From SVTX01 sp045538195 (lineage in GTDB: Bacteria > Bacillota > Clostridia > Oscillospirales > CAG-272), in contig JAZSRA010000109.1 in assembly GCA_045538195.1 (NCBI GenBank), forward strand, positions 1-39,366: a stretch of DNA of 39,366 bases. The letters run 5' to 3'. The translations under genes were made by a program, and so were the position numbers. Shown here in pieces: positions 31,241 through 37,428 of this stretch; within the stretch, counting starts at the first letter, position 1, and the number at the start of each line of letters is the position of its first letter. The notes under the pieces are model-generated. The model was not told where the DNA came from and did not search any database. It saw only the letters and a program-made list of their open reading frames with translations.

Positions 31241-31440
31241 TAGTATTTCCTCCTTTTGATACGTGACGGATTGATTTGCCTAAGCGATTTAGTATACTCA
31301 GCACGCCTTTGAGATTCGAGTCTACTCGCTTCCCTGCACTGGTCATTAAACTCTTTCCAGTCCAAGTATGCTTCACAGCGAGAGTGACATCCTGGATGTC
31401 TTTTAGGAGCTTCGCATCCTTTGCAAGGACAAGTCATCAT
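31240..31440 (-). CDS. Small Cys/His-rich (zinc-binding-like) protein
   Basis: This 66-residue protein begins M-M-T-C-P-C-K-G-C-E-A-P-K-R-H-P-G-C-H-S-R-C-E-A-Y. The C-x-x-C and G-C-H-x-x-C cluster is likely to bind zinc, followed by a basic helical tail. Similar tiny proteins are frequent in clostridial phages. Its ATG overlaps the SpoIIID-like stop (ATGA) and its stop overlaps the next ATG, so the three genes form a tightly coupled set. Confidence 0.75.
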   Translation of the reverse strand: MMTCPCKGCEAPKRHPGCHSRCEAYLDWKEFNDQCREASRLESQRRAEYTKSLRQINPSRIKRRKY

Positions 31441-31730
31441 TTAACACGCCTCCCTCTACGGTACCAAGCTTCGCGATTCTCTCGGAAGATGATTTGAATG
31501 TCTACGTACTGCCTATCGAGGGCGTTATCCAAGAGACCTTGAGTAAGGTCCCTATAGATAGTGCTCTGTGAATACCCAAAGGCTTCTGCCGCTTGTCGCG
31601 TAGTACAGTGAGTCTCGATAACTACTGTAGTGAGTCTACGAAGGTAGTCCTCATAGTCGCCTTTACGTTCTGCTCCCTTAATGAGACAAGGTAAGCGTCT
31701 TATAATAAATGTTGCATCTTGATTATTCAT
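31437..31730 (-). CDS. SpoIIID-like helix-turn-helix regulator
   Basis: This 97-residue protein has T-T-R-Q-A-A-E-A-F-G-Y-S-Q-S-T-I-Y-R-D-L-T-Q-G-L (helix-turn-helix, about 42-65) and ends with N-R-E-A-W-Y-R-R-G-R-R. The pattern A-A-E-x-F-G-x-S-x-S-T-x-x-x-D-L-T and the terminal R-R-G-x-R match the sporulation regulator SpoIIID. It probably binds DNA and regulates phage or host genes. The ribosome site (AAAGGAGGG) is separated from the ATG by an uninterrupted run of nine C, an unusual spacer. Confidence 0.8.
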   Translation of the reverse strand: MNNQDATFIIRRLPCLIKGAERKGDYEDYLRRLTTVVIETHCTTRQAAEAFGYSQSTIYRDLTQGLLDNALDRQYVDIQIIFRENREAWYRRGRRVK

Positions 31731-31751
31731 GGGGGGGGGCCCTCCTTTCCC

Positions 31752-32072
31752 TTATTTTACGGTAAATCTGTTCTGAACGGACTGCACGCAGTATTCCGCA
31801 TACAAGTCTGAGTGTTCAGCTTTTAGCTTTTTAGTATCCAAACGTGACTGTACTACGATAGCGTTTTGAATGGTAAAGGCTTTCGCACCGCAAGATACGA
31901 TAACGGCTTCGCCTTCGTTAAACCTATCGGCTTCCGGCCCGAGATATTCGGGATTCGCGGACAGCGTAACGATTTGTTCCTTAAGCTCCTCGAGCTGTTT
32001 TGAAATCTGTTTCTCCTTTTGCTTCAACGTCACGTATGCTGACGCGAGCTTTCCAAGTTCTGTGGTTGACAT
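31752..32072 (-). CDS. Unidentified coiled-coil protein
   Basis: This 106-residue protein has AAAGGAG 8-9 nt before the ATG. The first 45 residues form a charged coiled coil (L-K-Q-K-E-K-Q-I-S-K-Q-L-E-E-L-K-E-Q-I), then a small beta region (G-E-A-V-I-V-S-C-G-A-K-A-F). It resembles short phage proteins of the Gp157/host-nuclease-inhibitor-like type in layout only; I do not assign it. It is the first gene after a folded leader at 32099-32176. Confidence 0.7.
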   Translation of the reverse strand: MSTTELGKLASAYVTLKQKEKQISKQLEELKEQIVTLSANPEYLGPEADRFNEGEAVIVSCGAKAFTIQNAIVVQSRLDTKKLKAEHSDLYAEYCVQSVQNRFTVK

Positions 32073-32098
32073 CTGATGTGTCTCCTTTCTGATTATTG

Positions 32099-32176
32099 CA
32101 CAGGGCTGGTGTCCTTGGCTTCGCAGTTTTTCCGAGCGTAGTTTCTCGCTGTGGGTAGGACACCTGCGCCCCTGTG
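32099..32176 (-). ncRNA. Folded leader or small structured RNA
   Basis: Two nested perfect stems: CACAGGG/CCCTGTG (32099-32105 with 32170-32176) and GGTGTCC/GGACACC (32108-32114 with 32158-32164). Inside is a CGAG/CTCG hairpin (32133-32136, 32145-32148). The 78-nt element lies between a tiny membrane ORF and the 32072 gene. It has no T run. Several tRNA-like features (7-bp closing stem, inner arm) are suggestive, but no anticodon or T-loop motif is present. Confidence 0.5.
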
Positions 32177-32183
32177 CTTATGC

Positions 32184-32297
32184 TTATGAGTTCTTAATGA
32201 GCTTTATGAGAGCTACCGGGATGGACCAGAAGAATACTTTCAACAGCCACCAAACCGGATAGACAACCCATTTGAAGAATAGTGCTATATGATACAT
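32184..32297 (-). CDS. Tiny aromatic hydrophobic membrane peptide
   Basis: This 37-residue ORF reads M-Y-H-I-A-L-F-F-K-W-V-V-Y-P-V-W-W-L-L-K and continues hydrophobic with K/N at the end. AAAGGAG lies upstream but about 12 nt from the ATG, a loose spacing. It would be a membrane-inserted micropeptide, possibly toxic or signalling-related. Supported by composition and a ribosome site only. Confidence 0.5.
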   Translation of the reverse strand: MYHIALFFKWVVYPVWWLLKVFFWSIPVALIKLIKNS

Positions 32298-32653
32298 TTA
32301 CAGTGTCGACTCCTTTCGCCATTTTTAGGGTTCTTAAAACCTATTACTCCTTCCTATCAGTAATCCCTTCCCCTACACACACACAAAAATGTATTTATCC
32401 GTCTTCTATATTTTTTTAGATAATAGAGTAACTAATATGACAAATTGATTGGTAGTATTAGTTAGTCAATTAGGAAAATTGATAAATATATATAGAGGCT
32501 TTTTTTCGCGCGCGCTATTTTAGAAAAAGGATTCCAAAATTAAACTGATTGAGTGAGCTTTTAGCTTTTCAGCTTTACGCCTTTTTAGGTTCCCTTCTGG
32601 ATGAGCCGCGCTTGTATAGGCTGGGTCAACTTCCTTAGGAAGGAGGAGAGGCT
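32298..32653. other. AT-rich intergenic region, possible origin or regulatory zone
   Basis: No gene of support is visible. It holds an 8-bp inverted repeat AACTAATA/TATTAGTT (around 32428-32462), several ATTGAT/TTGATT repeats, a GCGCGCGC tract near 32508-32516, three AGCTTTT-like repeats near 32558-32578, and two short hairpins next to the 32654 stop. The mix of AT-rich DNA and short repeats would suit a replication origin, but nothing in the sequence proves it. Confidence 0.35.
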
Positions 32654-33136
32654 TTACGCCTCCCCGTTTACCTTCTTAGGAGTCTGATGCAGGAATGTCG
32701 CGATAGACATCGAGCGGAGAACTTCTTCGCCGTATTCGTTAGCTTCAGTAGCTTGGATACAGATGTGGGTCTTTGTAAGGGCCACGATTACATACTGCTC
32801 TTCTCTGCCGCGGATTGTAAACTTATCGCCTACTGCAAGGTCTACTTCCTTAGTCGCCTTTGCGCGAACTTCGCCAGCTATGGCAACGAGATCGAGAGTA
32901 CTGATATCGATTTCCTTGCGAGCGAGGACCGCGTCGACTTCTTCATAGTTTACGTTAGCGGGATCATAAGGGATTCCAGCGATGGGCTTCTTAGACGCCT
33001 TAAGCAATACGCCATAGCTTACGTCTACTGCGAGCGCGATCTTGCGCAGGCTTAAATTGGGGGTGTTTTCGAGCGCTTCTTTTACGCTCATCTTCGGGGT
33101 AGTGTTTTCCTGAGTTCTGATTTCCTTCTTTGCCAT
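32654..33136 (-). CDS. DNA-binding-type early protein (HTH plus beta domain), paralogue 2
   Basis: I start at the ATG at 33136 (AAAGGAG 6-7 nt upstream), 160 residues. It has S-L-R-K-I-A-L-A-V-D-V-S-Y-G-V-L-L-K-A-S-K-K-P (about 27-50, helix-turn-helix-like), V-N-Y-E-E-V-D-A-V-L-A-R, and a beta domain D-K-F-T-I-R-G-R-E-E-Q-Y-V-I-V-A-L-T-K-T-H-I-C-I-Q-A. These align block by block with the 30223-30861 product. It also has its own promoter (33293-33321). Function unknown; abundant DNA-binding or architectural protein inferred. Confidence 0.75.
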   Translation of the reverse strand: MAKKEIRTQENTTPKMSVKEALENTPNLSLRKIALAVDVSYGVLLKASKKPIAGIPYDPANVNYEEVDAVLARKEIDISTLDLVAIAGEVRAKATKEVDLAVGDKFTIRGREEQYVIVALTKTHICIQATEANEYGEEVLRSMSIATFLHQTPKKVNGEA

Positions 33137-33292
33137 AGTAGGCTCCTTTCTGTATCGCACGGATTCATTAGTAGCAGCCGTACCTGCTTATTTTTATTTA
33201 GCGCTATGCGCTTGGGATAGGGCTTATTAGGGGACACCCTTCAGAACCCCGTATTCATTTACGTACTTAATATCTCCTTTCTTTCTATCTAT

Positions 33293-33321
33293 ATTATAAC
33301 ACACTTTGAAAGAAAAAGCAA
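33293..33321 (-). promoter_or_regulatory. Promoter P-C, leftward (TTGCTT-17-TATAAT)
   Basis: Minus-strand TTGCTT (33316-33321), 17 nt, TATAAT (33293-33298). The leader to the 33136 ATG is about 150 nt. A second TATAAT (33383-33388) lies 90 bp upstream, forming a possible tandem pair. Confidence 0.9.
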
Positions 33322-33382
33322 CGGGTTTTTTAATTTTTTTTTTATTTTTTTTTTCATTGCTCTCTCGTTTCTTTCTATTTAT

Positions 33383-33411
33383 ATTATACTCCCAAAAGCT
33401 AAAAATATCAC
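33383..33411 (-). promoter_or_regulatory. Possible second leftward promoter upstream of P-C
   Basis: Minus-strand TATAAT (33383-33388) is followed by the same TATAAATAGAAAGAAA-like leader as P-C. At 17 nt upstream is GTGATA (33406-33411), a weak -35. It could be an activator-dependent or degenerate copy of P-C. Confidence 0.4.
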
Positions 33412-33420
33412 CCCGGAAAA

Positions 33421-33472
33421 AGTACTAAATATCCGATTGGTTTTTTAGATAAAAGACTCACTTTAGTACTCT
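33421..33472. promoter_or_regulatory. AGTACTAAA inverted repeat (operator-like)
   Basis: AGTACTAAA (33421-33429) and TTTAGTACT (33462-33470) form a 9-bp inverted repeat 50 bp apart, upstream of the tandem promoters. The right arm, read on the minus strand, is AGAGTACTAAA, identical to the copy at 27671-27681. A looping dimeric repressor or activator could bind here (inference). Confidence 0.5.
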
Positions 33473-33475
33473 ACC

Positions 33476-33577
33476 CTAATGGGGTGCAATCGCACGGTGG
33501 GAGACCCTTTCAAACTTTTTGCACACATTGATATAAAAAGACTTCAAAAAATGAACTGATATAAAACACCCAGGGGT
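33476..33577. other. Intergenic stretch with a short hairpin, no gene
   Basis: Between the operator-like repeat and the terminator at 33578 no ORF is supported. GTGC-AATC-GCAC near 33485-33500 inside a GGG...CCC bracket gives a small stem-loop. The rest is A/T-rich. Confidence 0.4.
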
Positions 33578-33614
33578 AAAAAAAAAATTGAGCTCCGAAA
33601 ACCCTCAGAGCTCA
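33578..33614 (-). terminator. Rho-independent terminator of the 33636 gene
   Basis: TGAGCTC (33589-33595) and GAGCTCA (33608-33614) form a 7-bp stem. On the minus strand it is followed by A and then ten T (33578-33587). This is a textbook intrinsic terminator placed 22 bp after the gene stop, isolating the first early gene as a single-gene transcript. Confidence 0.9.
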
Positions 33615-33635
33615 TTGGTTTTATTTTGTTTTGTC

Positions 33636-34028
33636 TTACTTGCTGCCCTCAGAGATTCTACGCAGAAAGCCTTGGGCTATACTAACATACATTGCGACCT
33701 CAAACCAGCGTAACTCGCCTCCAGTTCCGTTGAGCGAGTAGAGTTGTACGCCATTAGTGAAACTCACAGGCACAGGCGCTCCGAGCTGACGAATCTCCCT
33801 ATTCGTAGTATCCCATATACTATTAGGATATAAACGCGTGCCTGCGTAGAAGGCTCTCGCTGTTTTAGGATGCTCCTCGCACCAGCCCCTGAAAAAAATA
33901 TCGAAAGATTCTTGCACGCCATCCCTGGGCAACGTACCGCGCTGCGCGTGGTAAAGTAGAAATCTTCCTGTGCCCGCAAGGTTAGCAGTATATTTTCCGA
34001 AATTAGAAAAAAAATTAAAATTTTTCAT
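33636..34028 (-). CDS. Isolated first early gene, function unknown
   Basis: This 130-residue protein begins M-K-N-F-N-F-F-S-N-F-G-K-Y-T-A-N-L-A-G-T-G-R-F-L-L-Y-H-A-Q-R and is rich in aromatic and G/N/R residues, with a short acidic section. No family is recognised. It has a private strong promoter (P-D, 34058-34086) and a private terminator (33578-33614) and is the first gene in the early direction. Such monocistronic first genes often encode host-takeover or anti-defence proteins; that is an inference from position only. GGAAGG lies rather far (13 nt) from the ATG. Confidence 0.75.
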   Translation of the reverse strand: MKNFNFFSNFGKYTANLAGTGRFLLYHAQRGTLPRDGVQESFDIFFRGWCEEHPKTARAFYAGTRLYPNSIWDTTNREIRQLGAPVPVSFTNGVQLYSLNGTGGELRWFEVAMYVSIAQGFLRRISEGSK

Positions 34029-34029
34029 A

Positions 34030-34039
34030 TTAGTACTCT
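34030..34039 (-). promoter_or_regulatory. AGAGTACTAA motif, site in the first early leader
   Basis: TTAGTACTCT here reads AGAGTACTAA on the minus strand, matching ten bases of the 27671 and 33462 copies. It lies between the P-D start and the 34028 ATG and partly overlaps the forward -35 at 34039, where a bound protein could affect both directions. Confidence 0.45.
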
Positions 34040-34067
34040 TGCCTTCCTTTCATTTTTATTATATAAT
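34039..34067 (+). promoter_or_regulatory. Promoter P-late, rightward (TTGCCT-17-TATAAT)
   Basis: TTGCCT (34039-34044), exactly 17 nt, then TATAAT (34062-34067). The predicted start near 34074 leads to the terminase gene at 34136. Its -10 overlaps the -10 of the leftward promoter P-D in the palindrome ATTATATAAT (34058-34067). Confidence 0.8.
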
Positions 34068-34086
34068 AAAGGTAGAGAAAAAGCAA
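34058..34086 (-). promoter_or_regulatory. Promoter P-D, leftward (TTGCTT-17-TATAAT)
   Basis: Minus-strand TTGCTT (34081-34086), 17 nt, TATAAT (34058-34063). It drives the isolated first early gene. It shares the palindromic -10 with the rightward promoter, so RNA polymerase can bind in either orientation but not both at once. Confidence 0.9.
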
Positions 34087-34135
34087 GCGTAGAAATATAA
34101 AAACTTCAAATTTTTAACTGAAAGGGGGCCCTAAT

Positions 34136-34633
34136 ATGACTTGTGTAGTTTGTCAGCATGTTGATAGAGTAGCCATTGAGAATGAATTGCTTTGTCGTCA
34201 GTGGGGTGCCTCTGGATTTACTCTGGAGAGCATCGCTGAAAAATACGGCGTACCTGTGCGCGATTTACAGGTGCATGCTCTTATGCACTTACCTGTACAG
34301 CAGGTTTCTGGAGAGTCGGCTTCGATTGCACAGAAGATAAATATGGTAGAAGCAGATGCGCTTCGTCAGACCATTTCAAATTATTACATCACGCTGCAAA
34401 ACCTTAGTACGCGTATCAATAAGGAAATTGCAGATGAGAACAGTACACTGCGTTCTATTAACAAGAGTGTTGTGGACCTGTATTTAGGTGCAGGTGCTGA
34501 GATTCGAAATGCTACTGATTGTCTTGTAAAGATGAATCAGGCCATTAACGGAGAAGACAATTCTGGTTTAAGCGCTTTGGCTGGTCTTGTAAATGCTATT
34601 CGCGGAGATAAGGACAGAGGCGATAACGAATGA
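34136..34633 (+). CDS. Terminase small subunit
   Basis: This 165-residue protein opens with a C-x-x-C pair (M-T-C-V-V-C-Q-H-V-D) and a helix-turn-helix-like segment (L-E-S-I-A-E-K-Y-G-V-P-V-R-D-L-Q-V-H, about 30-47), followed by long helices. It is directly before and overlaps (ATGA) the large terminase, the standard place for the small subunit that recognises phage DNA for packaging. AAAGGGGG precedes the ATG. It opens the rightward late transcript. Confidence 0.8.
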   Translation: MTCVVCQHVDRVAIENELLCRQWGASGFTLESIAEKYGVPVRDLQVHALMHLPVQQVSGESASIAQKINMVEADALRQTISNYYITLQNLSTRINKEIADENSTLRSINKSVVDLYLGAGAEIRNATDCLVKMNQAINGEDNSGLSALAGLVNAIRGDKDRGDNE

Positions 34634-35862
34634 TTCAGTGGAAGCCATTCAGTCCGAAGGCGTTAGATTTCATTCAAAACTCTGATGCGCGTTTGAATAT
34701 TTTGGATGGCTCTGTACGATCTTCAAAAACGGTCAATTGCACTGTGCGCTGGTTAACTTATTTACTCGATGGTCCTCCTGGAGATTTAGTAATGTGCGGT
34801 AAGACCATTGCTACTCTCCAGAGAAACGTATTAAACGATATCTTCGACATTCTGGGTCCTAAGAATGCACGATGGACTAACCGCCAGCAAGGGGAATTAC
34901 GACTTTTACATCGTCGTGTATATTGTATAGGAGCAAATAACGAGGACGCAGAGTCGAAGATTCGTGGTGCTACGTTAGCAGGCGCGTATTGCGACGAGGC
35001 AAACTTGTATCCTCAAAGCTTCTTTGCACAGCTCATGGCTCGTTTATCTATTGCGGGTGCTAAATGTTTTTGTAACTGTAACCCCGATTCACCTTATCAT
35101 TGGTTTTATACCGATTATATAATGAATGAGGAGATTACGAACAAAAAGCGTTGGCGCTTTACGATGGATGACAACTTATCTCTGGACCCCGAATATGTAG
35201 CTTCTTTGAAGCAAATGTACACGGGAGTCTTTTACAAGAGGTTTATCGAAGGCGAGTGGTGTGCCGCGGATGGTCTTATTTACGATATGTACGATCCGGA
35301 TTTGCACGTAAGATATTTGGATTTGAACTTGCCTGAAAATAGGCCAAGTGCTTATTATATAGGATGTGACTATGGTACATCTACTGTAATGTCGTGGTCG
35401 GCCATTGCTGCTATTCCTGGAAAAGGCTTTTATAAGTTCAAAGAGTTTTACTATGATGCCAGAAAAAAAGGCAATCAAAAGACTGATAGGGAATTTGCAG
35501 ATTTGTTTGACTCGTTTGTAAAGTCTATACCCTATATAAATACTACGTTGTTACATATTTATTGTGACCCGTCAGCAGCTTCGTGGAAAGCAGAATTACG
35601 TTTTAGAGGCTATATTGTTTTAGATGCCGATAATGACGTAATTAACGGCATTAGAGAAGTTGGGTCGTTACTAAAATCTTCAAACTATTTCATTGATCCG
35701 GATTGTGAATTTACACAAAAAGAGTATGAATCGTATGTTTGGGATGAAAAAGCACAGCGTTTAGGTGTGGACAAGCCTCTTAAGGTATTTGACCACACTT
35801 GTGATAGCGATAGATACGTATTGTATACTATTAGTAAAAATAGAGCATCGGGGGTGTACTAA
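34630..35862 (+). CDS. Terminase large subunit
   Basis: This 410-residue packaging motor has G-S-V-R-S-S-K-T (27-34, Walker A), G-A-Y-C-D-E-A-N (118-125, Walker B) and N-C-N-P-D-S-P (coupling motif). The C-terminal RNase H-like nuclease starts with I-G-C-D-Y-G-T-S and has a later I-Y-C-D-P-S. It cuts concatemers and drives DNA into the procapsid through the portal encoded next. It overlaps the small subunit stop by 4 bp, and its stop abuts the portal start. Confidence 0.95.
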   Translation: MIQWKPFSPKALDFIQNSDARLNILDGSVRSSKTVNCTVRWLTYLLDGPPGDLVMCGKTIATLQRNVLNDIFDILGPKNARWTNRQQGELRLLHRRVYCIGANNEDAESKIRGATLAGAYCDEANLYPQSFFAQLMARLSIAGAKCFCNCNPDSPYHWFYTDYIMNEEITNKKRWRFTMDDNLSLDPEYVASLKQMYTGVFYKRFIEGEWCAADGLIYDMYDPDLHVRYLDLNLPENRPSAYYIGCDYGTSTVMSWSAIAAIPGKGFYKFKEFYYDARKKGNQKTDREFADLFDSFVKSIPYINTTLLHIYCDPSAASWKAELRFRGYIVLDADNDVINGIREVGSLLKSSNYFIDPDCEFTQKEYESYVWDEKAQRLGVDKPLKVFDHTCDSDRYVLYTISKNRASGVY

Positions 35863-37428
35863 TTGCTTTACGACTTAAAATGGTTGGCGCCGGGGAAGCT
35901 GTTTCCTCCGGATTGCGAACGAGAGCGTATTGGGCGCTATAAGCAAAATATTAAAATTTTTGATAATGAGCATTGGACTCTCGAGAACGACATCTATTTG
36001 GAAGCTTCTAAGAGAATACAGCGTATTATCGGAAACTTTGATTCTTATATTAGTTTTCCGGTTCTGTATAATTATCAAAGGCTTATTGCGTTAAAAACCG
36101 CAGATTTAGTGGCAGGAGAGTTTCCTACTATTACGTATTCGAGTGATGAAGGAAATGCCACGATTCAAGAGATTCGTTATGATACGGATTTTGAGAATAA
36201 TCTCTATGCAACCGTTCTTGACTTGTCTCGCTTTGGAGATGCTATTTGGCGTAAGTACAAAGTAGAGGGCGAGAACCGTAATACATATTGTAACTGGATG
36301 CCTACAGAGTGGTTTCCTATCGTTTCTCAGGACGGTACATTTACGGAAAAAGCTCACGTACTTGCGTGGCCTGTATGTGTAGATCCGGAGAAGCTGAAGT
36401 ACGAATTGCATGCACAAGTTCATGAGAAAGGTTTTTATACCAAGTATCGTTTTGCATTTACTTTGCAGTACTTTGAACCGGATGCGTCACGTCCTTATCC
36501 TTATAATACTTCCGGTTCTATGGGTATTATAGGTAGAATGCTTGAAAAGCCTAAGAGGGTTAATACAGGCTTTAAGGATAACGCTGTAATGCATTTGCGT
36601 CCTTATAAAGTAAACGGCACAGTGTACGGTAAGGACGATTTCATGGTTATTGATTCTTTGGTTGTTGAGTTGATGACTCGAATGTCCCAGATCAGTAATA
36701 TTTTGGACAAGCATGCAGATCCTTCTATTACAGGTCCTGTGTCTATGCTGTCTAAGGATGAAAAAGGCGAGTTGTACTTTAAGAAAGGTAAGTTTTACGC
36801 TTATACGCCTGGAGAAACTCCTCCTCAATATCTTACTTGGGATGGTCAGTTGGATTCGGCTTTCAAACAGTGCGAAGAGATTATCAATCAGCTTTATATC
36901 TTAAGCGAGATGGGGGCAGCTCTCTTAGGTGCGAATGACGGTGGAAGCCAGGCAGTGTCTGGTAACGCTCTTCGTCTTAAGATGGTAAATCCTCTTGCGA
37001 AAGTTCGTAGAATTTCGAATAACCTTACTAAGCCCGTAACTATCTTATTTGCAGATATTTCGGAAAGAGGTTATGATGAAGTTCTCGATCGAAAGAACAT
37101 CTCAGTTGTCTGGAAAGATGGCTTGCCTAACGATCCTCGTGAACAGGCTGAGTTGATTAAGTTGCTTACTGGTGAGGCTAAAATAATGCCGCTGGTTAAA
37201 GCTCTCGAACAGCATTTGAACTTGTCTCACGAAGAAGCTCTAAAATGGGTCGAGATGTTGAAAAAAGTAACTGAGCCTGAGGAGTCCGAAGACGAAGATC
37301 CAGAAGATGGAGAAGCAGTCGATAAAGGACCGGGTTCTAAAACAGGTGTAAACCCTATGAAAAAGGGGTCTAACCTGACTCCACACAAAACGGGGTCAAA
37401 TAATTCAGAGGAGGGTAACAGATCATGA
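35863..37428 (+). CDS. Portal protein
   Basis: This 521-residue protein follows the large terminase. It starts with TTG at 35863, directly after the terminase stop. An SPP1-like layout is visible: an N-terminal mixed domain, a long helix (F-K-Q-C-E-E-I-I-N-Q-L-Y-I-L-S-E, about 331-348), S-G-N-A-L-R-L-K-M (about 366-374) and an acidic, P/E/D/S-rich C-terminal tail. It forms the dodecameric ring for DNA passage. Its stop overlaps the DGR target ATG (ATGA), so portal and the variable protein are co-translated. Confidence 0.9.
   Translation: MLYDLKWLAPGKLFPPDCERERIGRYKQNIKIFDNEHWTLENDIYLEASKRIQRIIGNFDSYISFPVLYNYQRLIALKTADLVAGEFPTITYSSDEGNATIQEIRYDTDFENNLYATVLDLSRFGDAIWRKYKVEGENRNTYCNWMPTEWFPIVSQDGTFTEKAHVLAWPVCVDPEKLKYELHAQVHEKGFYTKYRFAFTLQYFEPDASRPYPYNTSGSMGIIGRMLEKPKRVNTGFKDNAVMHLRPYKVNGTVYGKDDFMVIDSLVVELMTRMSQISNILDKHADPSITGPVSMLSKDEKGELYFKKGKFYAYTPGETPPQYLTWDGQLDSAFKQCEEIINQLYILSEMGAALLGANDGGSQAVSGNALRLKMVNPLAKVRRISNNLTKPVTILFADISERGYDEVLDRKNISVVWKDGLPNDPREQAELIKLLTGEAKIMPLVKALEQHLNLSHEEALKWVEMLKKVTEPEESEDEDPEDGEAVDKGPGSKTGVNPMKKGSNLTPHKTGSNNSEEGNRS

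Noticed and set aside
31182..31376. 64-residue ORF overlapping the Cys/His-rich gene
   Set aside because: Its sequence is a frame shadow of two genes (31070-31240 and 31240-31440) that have proper ribosome sites and coupled start/stop overlaps.
31981..32163. 60-residue ORF across the structured element and the start of the 32072 gene
   Set aside because: It lacks a ribosome site, uses a GTG inside the stem, and is out of frame with the supported coiled-coil gene.
32505..32516. GCGCGCGC tract resembling the IMH end of TR/VR, as a second homing target
   Set aside because: Similarity is confined to the alternating GC run, with no TR-like sequence beside it.
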